Assembly: GCA_016932295.1 (NCBI GenBank)
Contig: JAFGDC010000079.1
Coordinates: forward strand, 1 to 12,837
Reading direction: 5' to 3'
DNA length: 12,837 nt
DNA from: a candidate division CSSED10-310 bacterium
Lineage (GTDB): Bacteria > CSSED10-310 > JAFGDC01
Of the stretch, positions 7,019-12,837 are shown in pieces. A program made the translations under genes and the position numbers. The notes under the pieces were generated by a model, which worked only from the letters and a program-made list of their open reading frames with translations, searched no databases and was not told the origin of the DNA. The stretch's first letter is position 1, and each line of letters starts with the position of its first letter.

Positions 7019-7777
7019 CTATTCTCCGCCTTCCCCATTTTTAGTCTTCTCCATTTCCTCCACGCTCTTCATGAGATCATCGATACTTTCTTCCTCCTCG
7101 AGCGAATCCGGAGCAACCTCCTCCCCGGTCGGATCAGCCGGGGGTTCGGCATCGGCCGCCGCCGGGGTTGCCACGGCCTCGTCCGCCGCCATGGCGGCGC
7201 CTTCCGGGCTCAGGATGAAGCCGACGATGTCCATGGAAACCCGGAGGGTGTCCGGTTCGCGAGGATTGGCGACCCGGATGTCGAGCGCGGGGATGAAAAG
7301 CAGCCTGTCCGCGGATTCGATGCGATAGATGAAATCGCCAAGTTCGGATATACGGCAGGTAAAGGGAAGCTTGATCCCGACCTCGGTGTATCCATCGAGA
7401 GGCTTGGCCGGGCTGATGGTGATCCGCTCCAGAGAAATGTCGAGTTCCCTGGCGAAGTCCTTGACCAGGCTCTGCAGATTCGCCGTGGCTATTTCCGGAC
7501 TCTTGCCCGTCAACAGTCCGGCATTGATCTGCCGCTTCATGGCCTCGCTTTCCGCCTTCTTCCTCGAATACGCCGCCTCCTTGGCGAGAATAGCCTGGTA
7601 TTTCTCGAGGATTTCAAGCTGTGTCTGCTTGCTCTGCACCATGTCGTCATACTTGGCCATCAGCGGTTCAGCGATATAGACGTACACGACATACACCACG
7701 ATAATCACCAGGGCGGCGATAATGAGGCGTCGCTCCCGCGGTGAAAACCGCGCGAACATCTGCGCCAGTTTATTCAT
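7019..7777 (-). CDS. gspM: type II secretion system protein GspM (PilO-like), acidic tail
   Basis: Bitopic inner-membrane protein that pairs with GspL in the assembly platform. It has 252 residues. A short cytoplasmic stretch precedes a transmembrane helix (about 18-36). A charged coiled-coil-prone region (43-82) and a ferredoxin-like periplasmic domain (about 92-190) follow, the PilO/GspM architecture. Residues 191-252 are an added acidic, Ala/Pro/Glu-rich tail with about 20 acidic and 3 basic residues. The length exceeds the usual 160-200 of GspM because of this tail. The ATG at 7777 has AAAAGGA eight bases upstream. An in-frame GTG at 7783 is too close to that site. The gene lies 33 bases after gspL and abuts the GspC-like gene. 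Confidence 0.88.
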   Translation of the reverse strand: MNKLAQMFARFSPRERRLIIAALVIIVVYVVYVYIAEPLMAKYDDMVQSKQTQLEILEKYQAILAKEAAYSRKKAESEAMKRQINAGLLTGKSPEIATANLQSLVKDFARELDISLERITISPAKPLDGYTEVGIKLPFTCRISELGDFIYRIESADRLLFIPALDIRVANPREPDTLRVSMDIVGFILSPEGAAMAADEAVATPAAADAEPPADPTGEEVAPDSLEEEESIDDLMKSVEEMEKTKNGEGGE

Positions 7778-7785
7778 ACTCACAG

Positions 7786-7792
7786 TCCTTTT
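7786..7792 (-). promoter_or_regulatory. Shine-Dalgarno site deciding the gspM start
   Basis: AAAAGGA on the minus strand is eight bases before the ATG at 7777 but only two bases before the GTG at 7783. This supports the ATG. Confidence 0.55.
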
Positions 7793-7810
7793 CCCATCTC
7801 ATAGGAATCC

Positions 7811-9790
7811 TCACTCGAAGAACGGCAGATCCGGCGCTTCGCCTTCCCCTTCATCTTCCCCTTCATCTTCCCCTTGCATACCTTCCTCATCATACTCTTC
7901 TTCTTGCCCGCCACCGGCATTGCGTTGCAGAAATTCGATAAAACTGCGAGCGCCCGGCGGTGGAGTGCCCCGTGGTGCATCCTGGTTTTCACGCTGGCGC
8001 CGAAGGAAATCGAAGAGGTTCTCCCGCGCGGTGTCTATATCCACCGGTTCCTCTTCGTACTCATCCCCATAGCCATGATCGTATTCTTCGTCGTAGCCTT
8101 CCTCGAAATTGTCATCATGATCAGGATTATCTTCCTGGGCCGGCTGACGGGAACTGTCCGGCGGCAACTCGCGCTGCATGCCAGGGAGCGCCCGCTGCGT
8201 CCTGGTGGTGTCAGAGCCGTCATATTCAGCCATGTCCGGCGGTTGGTCACGGCCTGGCGGCGGTGCCTGTTCTTCCTCGCGCGCCGGCGCAACCTCCTCC
8301 GGCTCCCCGGTCAGGTCATTAAAGTCCACCACCTGGGCGGCGCTCCGCTTGGAGAGGTTCATCTTGATGACGAACCCCTGCTTGGTGATGCCGGTTGTAT
8401 CGAACCGGACATTCTCGAAGTAGGTCGAATCCTCGAGAAGCTGGATCAATTCTTCGGGACGTTCCGATTTGCCCCTGATGGTAGCCTCGTCGTTCTTGAT
8501 ATCCAGTGAGGTCAGCCAGACCAGCCTGGACTCGTCATCAGCGCCATCCGGCAGGATACGGGTATACTCCAACAGGATTTCCAGCTTGGTTGGGGTTTCC
8601 ATTTCCCGCTGGCGGAAAATGTCCAGTTGTTCCTGCAGCCGCTTGTATTCCTCGTTGGTTTTCAGGATGCTCTGCACCCTCGGATCGAGACTGTTCACCG
8701 AGGCGTTGACGTTGGAAAGCGCCAGGTTCTGCCTGAGAAAACCGGCGGTGACCATGGTGATGAGCAAGGCGCTGATCACGCCCAGCAGAACTCCGGTCAG
8801 CACAACTCCCTGGCGCTTGGGAACATGACGCCGTTCCACCGGGAGCAGGTTGAGATCCAGCAGCCGGTCGCCGAATTCACGCAGCGACAATCCCACCGCG
8901 GTGCTGAAGAAAGCGGCCTCCTTGAAGTCCACCTCCTGCAGCTCCATCTCCTGGAGCGGATTAAGGAACACCGGCATGAGTCCGACACTCTTGTACAGCG
9001 CGCTGCCAAGCTGGGTATCCGCGGCTCCCGGGCCGCACAACACGAGTGCGTTCACCGGTTCCTGGTCGGTCTGCCCCCGCACCTGGCGTTCCGCCATCCT
9101 GACCTGCCCCATGACCTGTTCCACAATTGCGGCGGTGACATCGCCGTCGGGCGCCACCGCCGGCTTGGGCATGGTCCTGGTATAGAGCACCTTGTTGTCC
9201 TGGAAAAATGAGTAGTCGACTTCCGCTTCATCGAGGTTAACCAGGATTATGCGCTTGCCCGAGTCGCCGTTCCGCAGGTACCGATACGCATTCATCTGGG
9301 CGGTGGAGCGTAATTCTATCGCCTGAACGGGCAAGCCGAGATGGTGCGCGATCTGTTCGTAACGTTCCAGCGCCTTCTTGTGCACGGCCACGAGCAAGAC
9401 CGCCATCTGGTTGGCGCCGACCTGCCCCTGGGGCAGAACATCGTAATGGTAATCGGCCGCCGAGGTCGGAATGTGCCGTTCCAGTTCATATTGCATGATT
9501 TGCCGGATGTCGCGCTCCGACACCAGGGGGATCACGATGTTCTGGACGATCGCGGCGGTACGGGGAATGGCCATGAGCAGACGGTCCGGCCTGCTCGAGG
9601 TGGGCTGCAGCCGTTGTCTGATTGCGGCGGCGATGGCATCGGGAGCCTCGGCGTAAAAACCCGCCGCCGGAGTCAGATCGATGGCGAAGCCGGCCTGCAT
9701 GGTGGTCTTGGACAAGCCTTTTTCAAGATGCAGCACCACCACCTTGTCGGCATGGAACGACAGGCTGAGGGCATTGTTAGCAAACGCCAT
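7811..9790 (-). CDS. gspL: type II secretion system protein GspL (PilM-PilN fusion) with long acidic C-terminal extension
   Basis: Inner-membrane platform protein that links the cytoplasmic ATPase GspE to the periplasmic assembly. It has 659 residues, against about 400 in typical GspL. Residues 1-320 form an actin-like PilM-type cytoplasmic domain, with IPRTAAIVQNIVIP at 75-88, an ERDI..I..YELERHIP segment (92-108) and LDLNLLP at 311-317. One transmembrane helix lies at about 329-351. A PilN-like coiled coil (370-400) and ferredoxin-like domain (about 400-480) follow. Residues 481-659 are a low-complexity periplasmic tail with about 54 acidic and 15 basic residues. The tail contains two similar hydrophobic motifs, NLFDFLRR (591-598) and SFIEFLQR (616-623). 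I chose ATG 9790 because GGGAG lies nine bases upstream. In-frame TTG 9844 and GTG 9826 are alternatives that would add up to 18 residues. The gene lies 50 bases after gspK. Confidence 0.9.
   Translation of the reverse strand: MAFANNALSLSFHADKVVVLHLEKGLSKTTMQAGFAIDLTPAAGFYAEAPDAIAAAIRQRLQPTSSRPDRLLMAIPRTAAIVQNIVIPLVSERDIRQIMQYELERHIPTSAADYHYDVLPQGQVGANQMAVLLVAVHKKALERYEQIAHHLGLPVQAIELRSTAQMNAYRYLRNGDSGKRIILVNLDEAEVDYSFFQDNKVLYTRTMPKPAVAPDGDVTAAIVEQVMGQVRMAERQVRGQTDQEPVNALVLCGPGAADTQLGSALYKSVGLMPVFLNPLQEMELQEVDFKEAAFFSTAVGLSLREFGDRLLDLNLLPVERRHVPKRQGVVLTGVLLGVISALLITMVTAGFLRQNLALSNVNASVNSLDPRVQSILKTNEEYKRLQEQLDIFRQREMETPTKLEILLEYTRILPDGADDESRLVWLTSLDIKNDEATIRGKSERPEELIQLLEDSTYFENVRFDTTGITKQGFVIKMNLSKRSAAQVVDFNDLTGEPEEVAPAREEEQAPPPGRDQPPDMAEYDGSDTTRTQRALPGMQRELPPDSSRQPAQEDNPDHDDNFEEGYDEEYDHGYGDEYEEEPVDIDTARENLFDFLRRQRENQDAPRGTPPPGARSFIEFLQRNAGGGQEEEYDEEGMQGEDEGEDEGEGEAPDLPFFE
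7837..7872. repeat. three 12-base tandem repeats in the gspL tail
   Basis: Plus-strand units cttcatcttccc occur at 7849-7860 and 7861-7872, and a copy with two changes lies at 7837-7848. Read on the minus strand they encode the Gly/Glu/Asp-rich end of GspL (EDEG-type units). The period of 12 keeps the frame, so slippage would change tail length without breaking the gene. Confidence 0.8.
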
Positions 9791-9799
9791 GGCTCGGTT

Positions 9800-9807
9800 C
9801 TCCCGCC
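9800..9807 (-). promoter_or_regulatory. Shine-Dalgarno site supporting the gspL start
   Basis: GGCGGGAG on the minus strand ends nine bases before the ATG at 9790. It lies in the 50-base gap after gspK and favours this ATG over the TTG at 9844, which overlaps the gspK stop region. A short 4-base GC hairpin (9812-9822) lies just upstream. Confidence 0.45.
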
Positions 9808-9840
9808 GCACCCCCGTTGGGGACACGGCTATCTGATTCC

Positions 9841-10992
9841 TCAACGGGTGGGGATGATAAAACCACCCTCGACAAAGTCAAGGAATATATTCTTTCCAGG
9901 ATCAACATATCGTGCATTGTCCTTCCAGTAGCGCACCGTCAATCTCGATGCCCGGTTGGGTGTCGCCTTTACAAACACCGCCTTGATGGTTCTCGACACA
10001 TCACTATGAGGCAGATAGGCGGTCGCCTGTACCGTGAAATACCTCGACGCTTTTCGGCTTGCCACGATCCCGTTCTCGCGGCGTCTGCCCACCACATCCT
10101 CCACATTATCCGGATAAATAAGACTGAGCAACAAATCCGAAGCGGTGTTGTTGTTGATACCCCGCGTGCCGCCCGAGGCCGGCGTGAACACCGTGATGTG
10201 AGGGTACAATCCCTGGAACGTCTGTTCATCGTTACCCTCCTGGCCCGGCAGACCGGGAACGGCGGAGGAGCCGAACAGGATTTCCGGGGTCATGCCGCGC
10301 ACCATCAAGAGTTCCTCCACCGTACTGAGGGGGCCGTTCTTGGGTGTATACGGCCCGGTCATGCCCTGCTCCGCGTAGTTCTGCTCGTAATAATCCTCTT
10401 CCGCGCCGTTGCCGTGATGCAGATCATCGTCATCCAACCAGTCAAGCAATGAATCCACGATGATGTCGGCGGGCATGCCGTCTTCCACGCCGATGGCCAC
10501 CAGCAGTTTCCGGAATATCTCGATGTTGTCCGCGCGCTCGTTGTTGCGCACCACCAGGGAATTGATATTGAACTTGCCGTCTTCGTCGGTGATCGTGTAG
10601 GAGAGAATCCCGTTGTTGAGTTTGAACTGCGAGCGATGTCCGATGAAATGGGAGATGCTGTTGATAAACTCGGCGCTATCGCCGCCCAACTGCCCCCACA
10701 TGTCATAGTAGTAATTCTCATCAGTCTCTCCACCGGGTAGATCCGACTGGTCACGAACGAAGATCACCTCGCCGTTGGCCGAAAGAGTCGTGGCGGTATA
10801 GGGCGACAGGATTTCGGCCACGGCCAGTTCCAGCGCCGCCAGCGACAAGTAGTATAACTGCACTTCGTCCTTGTAGTTCCTCGCAACTTCCATCTCGAGT
10901 CGCATCGAATAGGCAAATTGAGCGGCCATGATGCCCAGCAGGACAAGTACCCAGATGGTCATCATCAACGCCACTCCCCGTTGCCGCACCAT
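9841..10992 (-). CDS. gspK: type II secretion system minor pseudopilin GspK
   Basis: Large minor pseudopilin thought to cap the pseudopilus tip with GspI and GspJ. It has 383 residues. The prepilin leader is MVRQRG, cut after Gly6. A hydrophobic helix (7-28) follows. Position +5 of the mature protein is Met11, not Glu; lack of Glu5 is normal for GspK. Family motifs visible are ITDEDGKFNIN (134-144), SLLDWLDDDD (181-190) with GAEEDYY (196-202), a helix-hairpin-like segment NGPLSTVEELLMVRGMT (219-235), and ITVFT...GINNNTAS (266-285). Length is slightly above the usual 310-340. The ATG shares one base with the gspJ stop (TGATG), and a GGAGGGG lies about eight bases upstream, so translation is coupled. 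Confidence 0.95.
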   Translation of the reverse strand: MVRQRGVALMMTIWVLVLLGIMAAQFAYSMRLEMEVARNYKDEVQLYYLSLAALELAVAEILSPYTATTLSANGEVIFVRDQSDLPGGETDENYYYDMWGQLGGDSAEFINSISHFIGHRSQFKLNNGILSYTITDEDGKFNINSLVVRNNERADNIEIFRKLLVAIGVEDGMPADIIVDSLLDWLDDDDLHHGNGAEEDYYEQNYAEQGMTGPYTPKNGPLSTVEELLMVRGMTPEILFGSSAVPGLPGQEGNDEQTFQGLYPHITVFTPASGGTRGINNNTASDLLLSLIYPDNVEDVVGRRRENGIVASRKASRYFTVQATAYLPHSDVSRTIKAVFVKATPNRASRLTVRYWKDNARYVDPGKNIFLDFVEGGFIIPTR

Positions 10993-11777
10993 CAGTTGAG
11001 CCCCCTCCGGGCCGCCTGGTTCGCTTCGATCAGGCTATGGACCGCGCAGTCTTGCAGTGAAATATAAATGGGCGGCAGTTGCACCTCCACCGCGTCGTCC
11101 TGAGGATCCCGCATACGCAGGTTCAACTCGATGCCGGATGGCAGATGCACGTTGGAATATTGCGTGATGAACGTCTCCAGATCCGTATCCGCCGCCTCCC
11201 CGGAACTCTCTACCTCCTCAAAGTCGCCCCCCCAGAACTCGAACCATTCCCCCCTGACCTCTTCCTCACCCAGGATCACGGCGGGAGGATAGGCGTAATA
11301 ACGCAACGACATCTCAGTCACATCCGGCGCCAGTGAATACACCAATCCTTCCGGCTCCTCGGCGAAGGGATCATCCGAGTTGTCCACCTGCGATTCCTTG
11401 ATGACCAGTCCCTGTGGTCCCGATCCACCGGTGTTCACATACATCTGAACCCGCTTCAGACCGGTGCCGTAATAGGTGGAAACGAGGCTGTCTGCGGTGG
11501 AGACGAAATCCACCCGATCGCGCTCCCCGCGGAATAGTAAAAACGTTCGATCCTCGATGCGCAGGATGAGGTTGTAGGAAGATTTCACTTCTTCGAAAAG
11601 ATGATCGATAAGGATCCGCAACCGCTGCTGCAGTTCGATCTCCCGGTCACCCCGCTGCCATGCCCTGGATGCCACCTGCAGGCCGCTGAACATGATCATG
11701 GAAACCAGTCCGACGATGGCCAGCGACAACATCAGCTCCAGCAGGGTGAAGCCGTCCGCCCGTCGTACCCGGTTCAT
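10992..11777 (-). CDS. gspJ: type II secretion system minor pseudopilin GspJ
   Basis: Minor pseudopilin of the tip complex with GspI and GspK. It has 261 residues, longer than the usual 190-220. The leader is MNRVRRADG, cut by prepilin peptidase after Gly9; mature Phe1 and Glu5 (FTLLE at 10-14) are present, followed by a hydrophobic helix to about residue 32. The globular part contains FRGERDRVDFVS (82-93), a typical early-strand segment. It also has long acidic insertions at 130-143 and 170-202 that account for the extra length. The ATG overlaps the gspI stop by four bases (ATGA), and the stop shares one base with gspK. The assignment over other pseudopilins rests on gene order, length and the position between gspI and gspK. 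Confidence 0.9.
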   Translation of the reverse strand: MNRVRRADGFTLLELMLSLAIVGLVSMIMFSGLQVASRAWQRGDREIELQQRLRILIDHLFEEVKSSYNLILRIEDRTFLLFRGERDRVDFVSTADSLVSTYYGTGLKRVQMYVNTGGSGPQGLVIKESQVDNSDDPFAEEPEGLVYSLAPDVTEMSLRYYAYPPAVILGEEEVRGEWFEFWGGDFEEVESSGEAADTDLETFITQYSNVHLPSGIELNLRMRDPQDDAVEVQLPPIYISLQDCAVHSLIEANQAARRGLN

Positions 11778-12241
11778 AATGGTATCTCGTCTTCCTCGGG
11801 CGGCAGGGTCCGGAGCGTGGTGAGCAGGTAGCTGCTGTCCTGCCCGCCGCGGGTCCAGATCACCTTGACCCGTATTTCCATCACCCTGAAAATGCGCTGC
11901 TTGTCCTCCTCGCTCACATTGCCGGCCTCGAGTTCCTCGCGTTGCGCACTCGAGAGGAACAGGTCATCCGGATATTCCCAGGGCACCACCTCCATTTCCC
12001 AACGGTACCCATCCATGCCCTCGAACACACCGGAATCGGTTCCCTCCACAACCTCTCTCTCCATCATCAATTCCTCCATCTTGCTCTGGGCCAGCAACAT
12101 GGCGGTGTTGAGATCCTTGTTCTTGTGAGCCGCTTTCAAGCCATTGGAAAAGATTTCCATGATCACGCCCAGGGAAATACCGAGAATGGTAATGGCGACC
12201 ATGATCTCGAGCAGCGTGAAGCCGTTGGAGCGCCTGGACAT
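11774..12241 (-). CDS. gspI: type II secretion system minor pseudopilin GspI
   Basis: Minor pseudopilin that nucleates the pseudopilus tip with GspJ and GspK. It has 155 residues, somewhat longer than the usual 120-130. The leader MSRRSNG is cut after Gly7; mature FTLLE has the Glu5 needed for assembly. The hydrophobic helix runs to about residue 30. LLAQSKMEEL (49-58) matches the conserved helix segment of GspI. An acidic insertion at about 88-115 explains the extra length. The start ATG lies one base after the gspH stop and has GGAG seven bases upstream. The stop overlaps gspJ by four bases. Confidence 0.92.
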   Translation of the reverse strand: MSRRSNGFTLLEIMVAITILGISLGVIMEIFSNGLKAAHKNKDLNTAMLLAQSKMEELMMEREVVEGTDSGVFEGMDGYRWEMEVVPWEYPDDLFLSSAQREELEAGNVSEEDKQRIFRVMEIRVKVIWTRGGQDSSYLLTTLRTLPPEEDEIPL

Positions 12242-12242
12242 G

Positions 12243-12788
12243 TCACGACTCCGAGTAGGTCACGTCGACATTGGAAGTGACGGGATCGATGGTGAGCAGC
12301 AGATGTTGGCTGTCGGGTTTGCCGATCTCGATGGCGCCTCCCGTACTGTTGCCCTTGGGAAAGAAGACAATGCCGAATGACCCATCCAGCGACTGGTGGC
12401 CGCCCGTATCGGTGAAACTTATGATCTCCACGGGCGGTTCGATGGTTTCCGTCTTGCCGGTGATCTTGGCCGCCCCGCCGTCATCTCCTGGTGCAGGCAC
12501 CCCGCCATCCGGTGTCGGAGCGGTCGGCAACTTGGGCATATCACGGGCAAGCACTTGTAAACTGTAGGTTTCACTATCCAGATCGACCGCAAAATAGACA
12601 GCGGCGCGACGGGTAATGGCCAGGTTGCGGGCGTATCGGATGGCCGAGGTCATGCGACGGGCCGTGGCCTTGAGCCGCGTGCCGCTGATACCCCGGAACA
12701 CCATGGGTGTAACCAGGGACAGCGCGATCCCAAGGATGGCCAGGACCACGACGGCCTCGATCAAGGTGTATCCACTCCGCCGCCGCAC
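12243..12788 (-). CDS. gspH: type II secretion system minor pseudopilin GspH
   Basis: Minor pseudopilin that connects the major-pilin shaft to the tip complex. It has 181 residues from the GTG at 12788. The leader MRRRSG is cut after Gly6; mature YTLIE has Glu5, and a hydrophobic helix runs to about residue 28. The C-terminal GIVFFPKGNSTGGAIEIG segment (139-156) is the conserved end of GspH/FimT-type pilins. Residues 87-118 form a Pro/Gly-rich loop that looks like an insertion. An alternative GTG at 12794 overlaps the gspG stop (GTGA). I prefer 12788 because AGGAG at 12794-12798 is then five bases upstream, whereas it would overlap the earlier GTG. Either choice changes only two leader residues. 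Confidence 0.92.
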   Translation of the reverse strand: MRRRSGYTLIEAVVVLAILGIALSLVTPMVFRGISGTRLKATARRMTSAIRYARNLAITRRAAVYFAVDLDSETYSLQVLARDMPKLPTAPTPDGGVPAPGDDGGAAKITGKTETIEPPVEIISFTDTGGHQSLDGSFGIVFFPKGNSTGGAIEIGKPDSQHLLLTIDPVTSNVDVTYSES

Positions 12789-12790
12789 GT

Positions 12791-12837
12791 TCACTCCTGG
12801 TTGCTGATGGTCTGCTTGCCACCACCCGTGGAACTGA
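12791..12837 (-). CDS. probable GspG major pseudopilin, C-terminal fragment
   Basis: The last 14 codons and stop of a gene that enters from the right edge, ending STGGGKQTISNQE. The stop (TGA, 12791-12793) is two bases before the gspH start and leaves an AGGAG serving gspH. No diagnostic motif falls in this fragment. The identity as gspG, the main shaft subunit of the pseudopilus, is inferred only from the usual gspG-gspH order. It is partial, so I give no symbol. Confidence 0.5.
   Translation of the reverse strand, partial: SSTGGGKQTISNQE

Noticed and set aside
9812..9822. Four-base GC hairpin in the gspK-gspL gap considered as a terminator or translational switch
   Set aside because: The stem is too short to be convincing, there is no U-run, and it lies inside a continuous operon.
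10960..10974. Missing Glu at mature position 5 of GspK considered as a defect
   Set aside because: GspK proteins normally lack Glu5, so Met at this position is expected.
1..12837. Search for tRNA, rRNA, CRISPR arrays, riboswitches, transposons and phage genes
   Set aside because: Nothing recognisable by eye. Almost all sequence is occupied by minus-strand genes, and the longest gap is about 130 bases.

Overview
The window comes from a Gram-negative (diderm) bacterium with high-GC DNA. Hand counts give about 60-62% GC in sampled coding stretches. Every gene I can support lies on the minus strand, so transcription runs from right to left. Gene content and order (GspG-H-I-J-K-L-M-C-D, ending with the secretin) resemble Desulfobacterota-type or Xanthomonas xps-type type II secretion loci. 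The taxonomic guess is inference only, because there is no rRNA or other marker gene here.

Right to middle (12837 down to 3736): most of a type II secretion system (T2SS) operon. It starts with the last codons of a probable gspG (major pseudopilin). Then come the minor pseudopilins gspH, gspI, gspJ and gspK, the inner-membrane assembly proteins gspL (PilM plus PilN domains) and gspM (PilO-like), a short GspC/PilP-like connector with no PDZ domain, and the secretin gspD. From gspG to gspK the genes overlap or are separated by 1-2 bases. Gaps of 50, 33, 0 and 85 bases separate K/L, L/M, M/C and C/D. The gspE and gspF genes, the start of gspG and the operon promoter are outside the window.

Middle (3724 to 2267): a predicted lipoprotein with five Ig-like repeats begins 11 bases after the gspD stop and has its own strong Shine-Dalgarno site. 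It is probably co-transcribed with the secretin and may be exported by, or attached to, the machine.

Left (2137 to 1): after an AT-richer gap of about 130 bases comes an ABC transporter pair. An EcsA-like ATPase is followed by a large polytopic permease whose frame stays open for 458 codons to the window edge.

How they work together: GspG-K form the pseudopilus. GspL, GspM and the GspC-like protein form the inner-membrane platform that reaches across the periplasm to the GspD channel. The most unusual aspect is electrostatic. GspL, GspM and the N-terminal linker of GspD each carry long acidic periplasmic extensions, whereas the small GspC-like protein ends in a strongly basic tail. The secretin also looks self-lipidated and lacks an obvious long C-terminal pilotin-binding region. 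I saw no RNA genes, CRISPR arrays, insertion sequences, attachment sites or origins. No stretch longer than about 135 bases is without a gene.
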